Positions 1 through 12,400 of a stretch of 64,000 nucleotides of DNA are shown in pieces; positions within the stretch are counted from its first letter, which is position 1; each line of letters starts with the position of its first letter. Both the position numbers and the translations under genes were made by a program. The notes under the pieces were generated by a model that had not been told where the DNA came from, made no database searches, and saw only the letters and a list, made by a program, of their open reading frames with translations. The DNA comes from Lepturacanthus savala (lineage: Eukaryota > Chordata > Actinopteri > Scombriformes > Trichiuridae), in contig CM060469.1 of NCBI GenBank assembly GCA_030544235.1, positions 13,882,017 to 13,946,016 of the forward strand. The letters are read 5' to 3'.

Positions 1-1679
1 CAAATACGCAGTCACACTCATACAACATATAATTTTAGACACACACGTCCATCCCCACTGTTCTGTGAATTGTTTGGTCAGGGTGTGTGAAAGGGAGTGG
101 GGGGGGGGGAGATACTCAGGTACCCAAGGTAATGGCACCTGGGGTTATTCAGGCCTAAATGGCAGCTCTGGCTACATTGCAGCTCACAAAGTGCCTGTAT
201 GAGCACTGCAGAGACTAATGCGCCTGTGCACACAATGTCTCGCTCAACTACAAAGGACAGGTGTGTGCATGTCACTAAATTGTCCCCCTGTTGTCTGGGC
301 CTTGCCGAGTGGCAGGCCCTGTCCATTAGCTGCAATTTAACAGGATGATCAGAGTGCTTGAAAAGGGCCACATCAAACAGGTCTGGAGAATCCCAGGTGC
401 CCAACGCAAACGCAGGCATCGGCAATAACCAAGCCCACTTACAGGCCTAATGTATTCTGTGAGGGAAATGAAGATGTTCCTCTTCCATCCAAGGCTCTTT
501 TGTTCCACGTTGGAGAGACAGAAGGGATTGTTCCTAAGTTCACATGGTGTCTGGGTGATGAGAGCAGTGAGGGCAATTATCTCTCTGAGATGCATATTAA
601 TATTTCACTAATGGAAGGCTGATGGTCCTGTTATGGTAAAGTAATAATATACTGTAGAGTGTGGAATACAAAAGCAGATTTTAATTACAAGGGCAAAGCA
701 AAATCTCTTGATCTTGCACTCAGCTATTCACCTTATGTAGTTAGATTATGAAGATGTGGAACAGATAATTACCGTTGTTGCTGTCAAGGAGCTTAGAATG
801 CAATGGATAGCATAGATAATAGCTTTAGATATTTACTTTACAGCATACTGGATGATGTATGAGATCAACAGTAAAAAGATAATTCTATCTTTTTAGAATT
901 CTTTCTAGCATTCTAGCACATTTATTCAAGGAAATACTTTACGCAAGTGATATTCACAGCAATTATACCAATAATTGAAGCAGCTATCGCATGAAGCTTT
1001 CTGCTCTTTGCACAGAAAGCTTAGAGAGTTTTCCCTTTATGTTGGAAATGCGCTCTCTTGTATGATAACATTTCTCTGCCTGAATCTAGGGCGAGGCTGA
1101 AGCAGGACAGTGAAATTGGAACCAAAAGGACACCATATCCCAAGTTACCTTGTTGATTTATGACCATAAGTCTGCCCCTGTGGTGACCTTTAGGTGTCAC
1201 CCAGACAGGGATGTGGTGCTCAAGCCGAGATGACAAAGCTCCTCTCCGAAGGTCATGCCCTGCCCTGCAGCCACATTCTCTGAAACTCATCACAGGCCCC
1301 ATACACACGTCTCTGACTGCATTAACTTCTTCTGGGAAAAGTGTCTAGCTGCAGGCCATAGCGCTGTGACACTAAAGCAATCATAACCACCTGCTAGTTG
1401 ACGTGCCAAACTGTACATCATGCATCATGTTCCCTTTTTAAAGGGCACTTCTGAGCCAGTGTTTTTCATGTTTCTTACAGTGCTCGATCCCAGTCGGCTC
1501 AGTTATTGACTTTAGTAGCGAATCTGCACTACCAACAGCAAAGGTTTGCACATGAAACACAGCACATGCGGCCGATCACAAAAACTAAATAATAGTTAAT
1601 ATTCTTTAAGGGAAGAACACTCATTGCATCTGACCATACTGATGACTGATGGGCGTCAGACACACAAGCATAAAGAGAT

Positions 1680-1681
<2 letters not shown>
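1..1681. other. Non-coding spacer with two complex blocks
   Basis: No credible gene is seen. Positions 120-600 and 1080-1320 are complex, non-repetitive and of mixed GC, unlike the AT-rich DNA between them (600-1010). The second block contains an inverted GGTGAC/GTCACC pair around 1181-1200. These textures suggest cis-regulatory conserved elements in a fish genome, but conservation is inferred. The open frames here have no recognisable domain. Confidence 0.4.

Positions 1682-1748
<67 letters not shown>
1682..1748. repeat. (AG)n microsatellite, about 33 units
   Basis: An uninterrupted AG dinucleotide array of about 67 bp. It creates artefactual Arg-Glu and Ser-Leu frames on the two strands. 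Likely polymorphic in length. Confidence 0.98.
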
Positions 1749-1751
<3 letters not shown>

Positions 1752-3468
1752 GTCCTTTTACACTGACAGGTGTGCAACACTGGTTGGCCCCTTTGAAAAG
1801 CATCCATTTCCTTAGCAACTGGACGTCAGCTCAATTCAGCTAGGCGATTTTAGCAGATGGCTTGGTAAATACCTTGCCATGTGTTCCTGAGGAGAAACTA
1901 TAATGCATCATGACAAAACACGCGCACATTCGCCCAGCCTCACACACTATTCACATAATCTACCCCTCTTTACGCCGCTCTCCCTGGTCTCCTATTTAAA
2001 GCTCGTTTGTATTCAAGAAAAGCAAAAATGTGTCTCTCTATGTTTGCGTCAATTTTTCACACTTTCTGAATAGTGGACCTTGTTCGGTTGTTACTTTGTA
2101 CTGTAACAATCGGCCACAAACAAGGGTATTATTTAATTATATAACCGTAGTTATCACCATTTTGTACATAGAGTACAGAATACAACCGAGGGTTCCATTA
2201 TTTGAAACATGGCTGTGTTCAATTATGAATTATGAATATGTGTGAATGGGAAATAGAAAGGTGCTTTACAAATGTAGTCCAAATTTAATTTAAATCAAAG
2301 GGTACAGCAAATGTGGCGCATAATAAAATAAGGAACAGACAATAACTTTTTTTCAATAGACTTACATACAAATGTTATGGAAAGATAGAGACCTTTAAGT
2401 TGAGAGACCAAAGTTTATACTACATATATGAAGCATTATTCTTAATACACTTTTGTAATTATGTATGTGTATGTTATGGTCTGTGGTGAGTTGTCTAAAA
2501 ATTCACAGGACACAGTCACTGTTACTGCTCTTTACTGATCTTACTGACGGCCAAAACCAAAACTTCAATACACATATCCAAGCGTTGCCTGGTACGCTGG
2601 CAGTTACGGCACCACCAAAGTTCCAAAACATTAAAAGTCAAAGTTTATTACATCACACTGTCTCTGTACATGTTTCAATCTGTCACCCACTCAATCGCCT
2701 CCACTCTTCTATTTTCCTTGCACCGTTATTTTTTTTGTCACTTTCTCTAATCTATTACATTATCTATATACACTCCTCTCCTGATTTCTATTTACCCATC
2801 TCCTCTAATTCTTCCTTTTCATCTTTCTTTTCTCCATCGTGCATTGCAGGTGTAGTTGAGCTACAGAATCTATCATTAACATGAGTGGCCCGATGCTGCG
2901 GCTTGTTGTCATTGTGTGTGAGTGTTATTGTGCCACTCATACAACACACCAGCAGCAAGGACATCTCTAATGGCCTCCATGTATGTTGACGCGTTGGGTC
3001 ACATTATTATGCTGCTCGCCCTCATCTGGACGATGTGACGGCAGAACACCCTCTTCTACGAAACGTGTTTATAGACTCCTCGTTCGATTTACCGAAACCT
3101 TTTTAGAGGAAACGTAACTGCACAATTGTTTACTGACATTTGACCTTTTTGGTAAAGCAGGCCCCCTTATTTTCTGATGCTATGCCTGTGAAGCCTGCTG
3201 CGGTCACATTTGAAGTTTACAATTATATGGTGGTAGATTTACCGCTCGTAATTCTTATTTTTTTGTCTTCATGATTTTAGACAGTGGTTGACATGGTCAA
3301 ACCAGCTATTTTGCTGAAATACTTGTTTGTTTTTTAAAATAGTATGTTTTCATTTTCCCTATTTGCTTACTGTAGCATTCGCTTAACATCATCATTAAAC
3401 AGTTGTTGTAATTATAAAGGAATGACAGTCAGATGTTTGCTATAGTGTTATTTATTTGCAGCCTTGAA
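1749..3468. other. AT-rich non-coding spacer
   Basis: No gene is seen. A pyrimidine-rich stretch at about 2745-2850 ends in TTGCAG and resembles a 3' splice site, but the sequence after it hits stops in short order and has no recognisable coding content. Confidence 0.6.
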
Positions 3469-3518
3469 GAATAAATAAATACGACCAAAGTACGACTTTA
3501 GTTGTATTTATTTATTTC
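3469..3518. repeat. Long AT-rich inverted repeat (hairpin)
   Basis: The arms at 3469-3490 and 3496-3518 are near-perfect reverse complements (core AATAAATAAATAC with GTATTTATTTATT), separated by a 5-nt loop, TACGA. About 20 of 22 positions can pair. It could be a palindromic MITE remnant or a chance AT-rich fold. No flanking target duplication was recognised. Confidence 0.75.
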
Positions 3519-5479
3519 TATGAAGTGGCATTGTGAACCTGGATGATTTTGCGACCAAGGCATGGCACGCCGCCTGCAGCAGTGAGGCGGCAAGACTGTG
3601 AAAATGAAAAGAAGAGAGGGGTGGGGCAGGCTCGCTAGCGATTGGAAACTGGGATTGACAAACTCACCAATAGGAAAACTTTATAATCCAACCTTGCTAT
3701 ATTGGTGACATTCAGGACTTACTTTCCCACTACCCACAATATTGGCCAAAGAAAATAAGTTGTATATAAACGTCATTCAGGTAAAGGGAATTTAAATCTA
3801 TGGATGATAGTACAGTATTTGTGTGTATGTGTGTGTTTCCCAGAATAGAAAATCCTCTCCCTGAATAAACATGTCCTTATGCCAAATGTTCAGCTGTACA
3901 TGTTGCTCTCGACATAAAAAAATATCTGCCGGTATGGATACGGCCAGTGCAATACCTGTACACTTGGGGTGGGGTTGGCTGAATGCTAGCTGTCTGTGTG
4001 CCTGCCGCTGCTACTGTACACCATGTTAATGCACATGAACAGAGCTTTGTGTCTCCCTCCCTGCCCACTGCCTGTTCACCACTCAGCTCCCCATATGCCG
4101 CTCCCCTGCGCTCCTCTCATCCAGCCACTGGGAGCTTGATTAAGCCTGACTTGTCACCAAATTACACACACAAAGTTTACATGCATTCCCCGGCTCTCCA
4201 GCTGTTGCAGATTTGTTACAAAGAATAAATCTTGAAGCAGTTGACTGAGCAGGTCTGGGATGTCTGCCGCCTCATTGATAGGGAGAGATGAGAACAGGGC
4301 CGGAGGGGGGGGAGACTGAGAGGAAAAGAGACAGACAGTAAAAGCAAGACAGACAGGCAAAGACTGTGAGAGAGGGGCAGGGTTGATTCTGAAACTGACC
4401 TGGCTATGTATTTGCTCGGATTCTATTTATATACAAATTAGACAACTGTGAAATTTGGTTTACGCTGTGTATTACTTTCTGGTTATTTAGTCTGTCTACA
4501 GATTGACAAAGCATGCATAAAGAAAAACGCTACTGTACATAATAATGGAATAAACCTTAGATAATAGCTTTAAGCTAATATCATTCAAATCAGAGAACAA
4601 TAGCTAAATAAAACTGACATTGAAAGAATACAAATGCCTTTTTTAAAAAAATTTAAAATTAAACTTATGACTACCCTAGATTCCACTTTGAGAAGTTGAT
4701 GGAAGTTAATGGAGATTTCCCTGGAGTCGATGTACTTGAAATCCTGACATGTTCATTCCATTCATTAAGCAGTTGTTGTTTTTTTAATCACCCTAGATAC
4801 TGAAACACGATTCTTTTTTTTTCTTCTGTTTCTCTTCCATCTTTTTATGATTAGGATTTCTCTGTGGCAGTGTCAGTAATTGCTGTGTGGGCATAATTAC
4901 CCAAGAAAGCATGAATAAGACACAGTAATGAGCAAAAGCCCTGGAGCTCGCTAGACCGTTGATCAATACCATTAAACAATGTGCACTTTGAGCTGAACTG
5001 CGTTTGAAAGCTCCGACACTCAAATGGATATTCCTCATAGCACTAATGGCTTTGAACTAGGCCTCCATTACCATGTATAAAATGTTGCTTATTAACATAA
5101 TCAAATCTCTCTGTGTTTTTTTGCGTCAGAGATAATATGAAAAGACAGGAGGTTGCTAATGTAATTAAGCGTATGCTATAATTACTATCCCCCAATCACA
5201 TGACCTCTTCTCCTAACAAAGCTGAATAAATAGTCCCATTACTCTGAATACTGTGTTTGGTACATTGCCGGTTAACATGTTGTCTGGCGTCGGTACGTAA
5301 ACAATCCAATCACGCTTTCGCAACGCTAACACGCAAAAAATGTTTAGAGGACACAAAAAGCAAGCGTTTGTGGCTTAAAATTCAATACAATTCTTTAAAA
5401 TCAAATCATTCAAAATTGTAACACCAAAATCTGTTTCTGTTGTAGCCAGAACCAGCAGGACTGCAGCAAAAAAAAAAAA
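3519..5479. other. Non-coding spacer
   Basis: No gene or known repeat is recognised. The 3880-4380 part is more complex and includes a purine-rich tract at 4260-4380. The 4860-5240 part, with many TAAT cores, has the look of a regulatory block. The rest is AT-rich with short homopolymers. Confidence 0.5.
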
Positions 5480-5750
5480 GCCATTATGATCAGTGGGTTT
5501 AATTACAAACATTTTAATTTGCATCTCTGGGCTCTATTCATCACATCCATCTCGGCTAGCAGCTCCGTGCTCCCTCCATATGCCCAATAAATAAATAAGA
5601 AGCTAAAAGAGATTCTTGAGCCCGAGAAATGATTACTATTTCACTAACAATTACCAGGATGCTAATGGCTATTGTATTGATTGCTCTGCCCTTTGAATAC
5701 AAGGTCATATTAAAATGTAATCAAAAAGCTTTGATAATTCCTACTGAGCC
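5480..5750. promoter_or_regulatory. Candidate cis-regulatory element with POU octamer
   Basis: A complex, non-repetitive block holding a TTTAATTACAAAC homeodomain-type site and a perfect octamer (ATTTGCAT, 5517-5524). Several further TAAT/ATTA cores follow at 5625-5750. No stop-free frame supports coding. The composition resembles deeply conserved non-coding elements near vertebrate developmental genes. Conservation is inferred. Confidence 0.4.
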
Positions 5751-6719
5751 ATTCAGTTAAAAAAAAGCTTGGCTTTAGTGTTCTAGCTTTTAAACTTTAC
5801 TGAAATACGAATTATGTACACTGAACGTCATGGAACTCGTCTCCCGTTCAACAAAGAGTCTGAGTTTTCACATTTTTGCATCACTATCGTAACGTTTCTT
5901 TTGATGTGTACTCCCTACAATATTAAAAGCTTACACAAGAGCATGAATAGATTTTTCTGAATATTTGTCAAGTGTGGGTATCAGTGTGCGCCACAAACAA
6001 TACGCCCGGTATTGTCTGCTGTATCATCATTAACATGCATCTATTGTGTTGCTCACTAACTTCAATATGATGTTAATGTGATGCTGAGAGCTAATATAAT
6101 GATTGATGAGGTTGTGAAACTGATCAGTGAAAATTGTGTCAGCTAACAGTCACCAAAAGCACCATGAATGAATGAATGATAATGACGTGTCCTCATGACT
6201 GCAGATGGTTCTACTGTATGGTCGGATTAAACAATGGCTTCATAAATAACCATTTAACCCTGGAAGCATTTGCTGTCATTCACATTTTGAAGTCATTTCC
6301 ACAACTCAAATGTGAAATTCACTCATTAATTCACTTGAGCAGACGCTTAACATCGCTATATTGGTTCTGTCATCTCATTAAAACTGCATTCTTTAATAAA
6401 GAGTTGATGTTTTCCTATGTATTAAGATGCATGTTCTGTGTGTGCAAATACTGCTGCTTGCTGTGTTTCTGCAATGAAGATACTAGTTGTGGTGTCACTG
6501 TAAGCAACCTGCAGTAGCTAATGTGCGAATATAAATCGCAAAAGAATAATTTCTAGACACACAGAAGGAAAACAAGTATCCATACACTTTGATGCTAAGC
6601 ATTCCCTCCACTGCGACTCTGTAAGGAGTAAATACAGCAAATATACACCACAGCCAGTGCATGTCTATCCCCTCTAGACATCATCCCCTGTATCCCAGAA
6701 ACCTCTGTGTGTTTAGGAA
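5751..6719. other. AT-rich non-coding spacer
   Basis: No gene is seen. A 113-codon frame at 6176-6517 (+) is Cys/Leu-rich, begins in a tandem GAAT tract and has no recognisable domain. It is treated as a chance frame. Confidence 0.6.
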
Positions 6720-7260
6720 TCATGCTCCACCATGACTCTGCGTAGCGCCTGGGAAGATATCGCCACACGTCCAAAAATTTCCATCAATGGCAGCTCAACT
6801 CCTCCGCAGCAACTCTCTGATAGGTTAATCCCTGTATCACACTTCAGCACCAGTTCACTAAGCGGCTTAAAAGGACACATTAGAACGATGACAATGACCC
6901 GCTAATGGTGTTACATTTCTCTGAAGCATTATGAGCTATCTTTGTCACGTTTATCTTATAATGAGATCTGTCAATTGGGGGGGAAGAAGATCCCATGCAG
7001 CAGCCAAGGACGTTGATATTTCACATAATAAATAATGACCTAGAAAAGGGAGAAAACAAACCTTGATCCCTCTCCCCTGATCTGTTTTCTTTACAGGCGA
7101 CAGAGCGGGCAGCCCCATGGGGGCCTTGGAGCTCAGTGTCACCATTTAGATTACTGGCTGCTGTGCAGACCCAAGTCCTCAGGGCCACCACAATACCCCC
7201 AACCACACCATGTGTGATTGATGACTGCCGGTTCCCATGGGCGTCTTACAACATTTCCTC
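6720..7260. promoter_or_regulatory. Candidate cis-regulatory block
   Basis: A complex, mixed-GC block flanked by AT-rich DNA. It includes a TTTTCTTTACAG acceptor-like string ending at about 7096, followed on the + strand by roughly 59 open codons with no domain I recognise. A regulatory element or a rare exon of an unknown transcript both fit. The first is more likely from texture. Confidence 0.35.
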
Positions 7261-8984
7261 AAGCAATGTCCCCTGAAGAAATGTGCCATAATTCATCATT
7301 CTCTTACTATACCAAGTCCAAATAGTCATTTTGTCCCCTCTAATTTCATTATGATGGGCATTATCATCCTACAGTGTTCTTTTATAATGGGTGAGAGCAT
7401 ATTCTGTATTCAAGCAAGACACCGTGAATGCAATTCTGTAATATAGACACATTGCATATATAATGAAATTAAGATGGAAAGTCCAAAATTATGTTGATTA
7501 ATCTTCAGCCATCAGCAAATATCCTAATATGGGGAAAAAAAGGTGTTACCCGAGTGTAGACACGTATTTTCTGAATGTCTAAATTGAGTTCAGTGGAACC
7601 TCCTAATAGCAGGTATTAGTAAATGAAGCATTGAAGTGCATTTTTGAGTTAAACATCAGCTGATTCATAATGTGCAGTGTGCCTATTTCCAACCTCTCTG
7701 GCACAGCTGAGCAAAATATATTCGTAAGCGTTTCTGCTAAATGACCTTTTGCTCTGACTTTTCCCCCCTATCGTATTCGCCCATTTCCTTTCACTCACAC
7801 TGATTTGTTTAAAAATAATAGTCTGTAAAGTTCCAACCAATTATGGACACCTTGATATATAAATCCAGAATAGAGTGGATGAAGTTTTGATTTTTCACAT
7901 TTTGAGTATGTTTACCTGTGAATGCTGTAGATGCAGTTACACAAACATTTTCCTTTATAAAAACATACCCTCCTAAAACATGGCATAGCCCTCCTTTCTG
8001 ATTGGTGAGGGTTATAGGAAAACCTTTTTTTTTCCTTTTGTCTGGCACACGCTAATGTGATAGATGGAAGCTACACAAAAGCAACTTTTAATTTTTAGAG
8101 TACATTGGTTGATTGCCTTTCCGTGCCATTAATCAAATTAAGTTGTGTTTAGATGACAAACTTTCTCTTTCATGAACAAAACCTCACTGAGATCTTATAC
8201 ACTGACTTATACACTGAGTTCATGCACCGATGATTGTGGCTGATGTAGGTTGCTGACAGTAAATGTAAAGCTGCAGAGGTGTATATGGATTACACAATTC
8301 TACTGTAGCTTATAAGCAACTGGAAAAAAAAAAATCTTGCATACTGAGAATAAAGTGAGAGTATGACAGAATAAAGTTACTTTGCATTCAAGAAAGCTAT
8401 TTAAATATGGAATATGAACATGAATTCTTATTTCTTAAATGCTCAACATAACCTACTGTATAAAAAATATCCTGAAAGAGTTATTAGTATGATTGTCGTG
8501 TGAAGAGAGATTGATGGTTGAAATGACCGTGCGAAACCATATCAATTATGCATCATGTTTTTTACACGTCTCTGTATATTAATTATTCTGTCTTTGTTAT
8601 GCGTTTTACGTGGGTTACTGCACAGTCGCAATTAACTTTGCCCAAGCAACCATTTAGGTGATTGAAGAATAGACTTAATGGAATGAGAGGACTTTGTTGT
8701 CGTGCTCTTTTTCTGTCACATGCATGCAATCACACACATGCATGCACGCGCGCACACACAAGGTTACGACAAGACATATTATCGTTAGTTCTCAGCATTA
8801 TCACATATCAGTGTGTTTTGAAAACAGACGTTTGAAAAGGCATATGCACATAGTATATATACACACACACGTATGGACGCATATACGGTCTCAGGCGGGA
8901 AACTAAATAAACACACTCACCCAGACAGTAGTATCACTGTCTAAAACACTAATCCAAAAAGTGCTAAACTCTATTACTTTTAAT
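7261..8984. other. AT-rich non-coding spacer
   Basis: No gene, RNA or known repeat is recognised. It contains poly-A runs, a short ACACAC tract at 8752-8760 and many TTTAAA-type AT-rich words. Confidence 0.6.
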
Positions 8985-9450
8985 TATCCCTGACAGCCTC
9001 TTGCTTTAATCTACACAAAGCACGTGCAAACGAGCTGTTACACTCTGCCTCTAAGAAAGGGGGACAGGAGAGGACGGCAGGCTGCCTTCCTGCCCGCTGA
9101 GAAGGCCTTCTCCGTGCATGACATGGACATGGGCTCCAGTGACCCGGCTGGCGCTCGCCTACGTCTCCTTGCCGGCTGAAGGCTCTGGGGCCGCCATGTG
9201 GCATCTGCTGCCACGGGGGCTGGGAACGAGGCTGGGAGCTGGGACCGGTCCCTCTGTTCGCCAGGCCTGTCTAGAGCTGTAGCACGTTCCTGGGACCTGG
9301 CGCCGTGTTACCAGCTAAACCGTTTCTGCAGAGGAAGTGGCAAGGTCACCCCTTGCTCCGCCTGAAAAACCTCCACCTGCCACATTCTGCTCGGCTGTCA
9401 TGCGACGCGGAGAAGGGTGGGGGGCTGCGGCGGGGGCACTTTACTCTAAA
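8985..9450. promoter_or_regulatory. GC-rich complex block
   Basis: An abrupt GC-rich island of about 450 bp in AT-rich surroundings, with scattered CpG. It carries an AAGGTCA orphan-receptor-type half site at 9342-9348 and ends in a G-rich stretch. Its frames are short and domain-free. It could be a regulatory element or an unannotated exon of a non-coding transcript. Confidence 0.35.
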
Positions 9451-12400
9451 TAAAAAAAAAACAACAACATAAGCTGTTGTGCACACAGTATCCATGCGCA
9501 ATATAATTCACTGCAGAAATACATCTAATAAATAGACAATGCACAAATTACGTAGCGTGTGATGTTTGAATAGTGAAGGGATGAATTTAGACATGTATAT
9601 TTGTAATCATGACGCATTCTGAAAGCACAAAATCTCTCAGAAAAAAAATTGCTGCACACTGACTATTTATCATGATCTGCGTGACGACTATAGTCTAATC
9701 TAGTATGGCGAAGTTGGTGATACTACTCATCCAGAATAAAAGCTATTCCCTGGTGAGGGAAGGGGGCGTGTTTACCCCTGAAGGTTACCTCGGGTAAATC
9801 CTTGCATAGTTTATTCAAATAGCAACCCCTAACCGTGGTCCCAAGGATTTCCCCTTTACAGCAAGCAAGGCGTGACCTTTACATTTGACGCTTGACAGTT
9901 CTTCAGATTCGCTCAACCAGAACAAATTAATGCATATTTATGTGTTTGTTACTGAGCAGTGGATGCTCTTTATCTCTCGGAGAACAAAAGAAAGGGGGGC
10001 TCTTTGCAGACGCACACACGTGCACAGTGTGTGTCCATGATACTCGAGTAATTTCACCATCAAGATGGTGATTTGTTTCTGACGTGGCAGGAAAAAAATG
10101 TATATATATACTGACATTTGACATTCAAATGTAGGTCATCATTATTATGCTACCAAGATAGGGTACCTACTTTAAGGGTTCATTGGACTCTTTAAAAAAA
10201 AAAAGATGCCACAGGATTACTGAACCATTAAAAATAAATCCCATTTTTCATTGCTCCTGCACAGTGTTCATGTTGCCATGAATAGGCGGCATAAAGCAGA
10301 TGACTGTATGGTTTTTACATAGTTGGTCCATTTTACACATTGGCACCTGGTCGGGGGAGGATGCAGCCAAGATAATCTATTTAGATTGGCTAGGCTGAAG
10401 GCTGTCATTTATCATGAGTGTATAGCCCCTCCTCAGATGGCTGGCTGACTGCTGCAGCCAACTAGAGTCTACAGTAAATCCAATGGCCTTTACATCTGTC
10501 ACAGTGGACGGATGACTGTGAATCTCTGGTCTGAGGAATAAAATTCCACAGCACGGGGGAAGGACCTGCCAGACATTTAGATTCGACTAAGACAACATCA
10601 GCCTTCTTTTTCTCACTCAATGTCATTCCCTGGAAACCTCAAAAGTATAAAATATCTGTATTCAAAAGTATTGTGGAAAACAGTTTGCTGTCACACCACT
10701 TTGCTATAAAAAGGGCACAATTTTAAAACAAAAAAGGGGAAATTATAGCTAGATGAAAATAGGCAGATGTAAGGTTCTAAACTCATATGATTGTCTTTAA
10801 ACGCAGCAGAAAATAGCAGGGATATTACCGTCTCTTATTTCAGCCTACACTGTTCTATTTGTACTACAGTAAATAATTTTATTTCCACGCTAATGCCGCC
10901 CTTTTTATGCCGTGGGTATGTTTGTGTATGTGAGGAAGAGGGTGCATGCGTGTCAACGTGTTAACTGGTTCATACTCGTCACCGTCGTATAGACTCAAGG
11001 TTAGCTGGGTAAGGTCCAAGGAAACAAGGTGCAGCAGTCTAAACACAGTCAGCCGTTCCCCTCCATCTTATCAAGGTCTGAGATGAGAGGCAGGACAGAA
11101 TTAGAAAGCCAACCCCCTCTAGACAGAAGCACCGGGGAGCCAATACAGAGGAAACATGCAGCAGTCCTGTAGCCTTCTACATAATGCTAGTTAAGAGATG
11201 CTGAAAGAGCAAAGTCTATTAACAAATGGCTTCCATTGAAAAGTAAAAGTGCAGATCACATCCAATTTCCCCCCCCCAAAAAAAAAGCTATTTCTGCAGA
11301 ACAATTCTGCACCATTACCGAGCCACCCACTAACATTTTTTTGGACCTAGTAACCTCCACGCCTCAGTGCCACAGAGTTCTCTGGCACAGCGAAAAATCT
11401 AAGCGTCCACATGTGTGGGGGGCGCAGAAATAGTGCACCATTAAAAGGTCCTGACTCACCTTGTTTTAAGTGCAAGGTCTAATTGCCTACCTCTTTTCCA
11501 GAGGGCCAGGGCAGCAGCTGGCAGCAGGCTGCATCTACAGGGATGGCCATTAACGACAGTGTAGCTAGCACAGAGTAAGGCCTGCAGACCCTGGCTTGCT
11601 CACAAATAGTCACTCTATTCTAAGACGGGCAAACACCACGGGAGACAAATACAGCAAGAATGCCCTCTGCGACTTCTCGCCGCACACGTTTGACTCATAA
11701 ACGGCGCTATTATTCTAACGCCGGTCCGGTCAATCTTAAGTGTCTCATATAAAAGGAGTCATTATTCAGAAGGTGGTCGACTTGTTTAGTCATTTAAATT
11801 AGCAACATTTAGCTACGTCCAATTCACCGGAGACTACATTTTGAAGATATTAAAAGTAGTGATAAAGATGAACAGCGGGGGCGTCCTTTCTTCTTCAGGT
11901 GATGCAGTGCTGCTATTAGAGGTATAAACAGCTGTAATGAGGCTTATTTCAGACAAACCAAGAGAACCATTTGCATTGCTCTGCTGTGAGCTATCTCTCG
12001 CTTGCTTTCTCGCTCCGTCTTGTTTTATTTTACACGTTTTTTGTTTTTTTTCGTCACTGGAGATGTTGGGAGGTTATGCAGCCAGATACAGATGAACAAT
12101 GAAATCTATAAACAGACTGCAGGCAGGCAGAAACGCAGACAAAGAAGGAGAAAAAAAACACACAGTGGATGATAGCCCAGATTGTACTTAAATACACAAA
12201 CTATTTACTTTTCTACTTAGTTGCAGGTACAGTATTTTGTTTTCACAGCATGGATGGAAGGGTCATCAGAGAATATGCAAGGTTTGTATACACTCCGGAG
12301 CCTCCAGGGTTTTAACCCACAAATCATAGTGGACGCCTCCTTAAGGCACAGTTGACCACATACACGTCAGGAGTGGGAGGCTGTCGCACACAGTGCAAAC

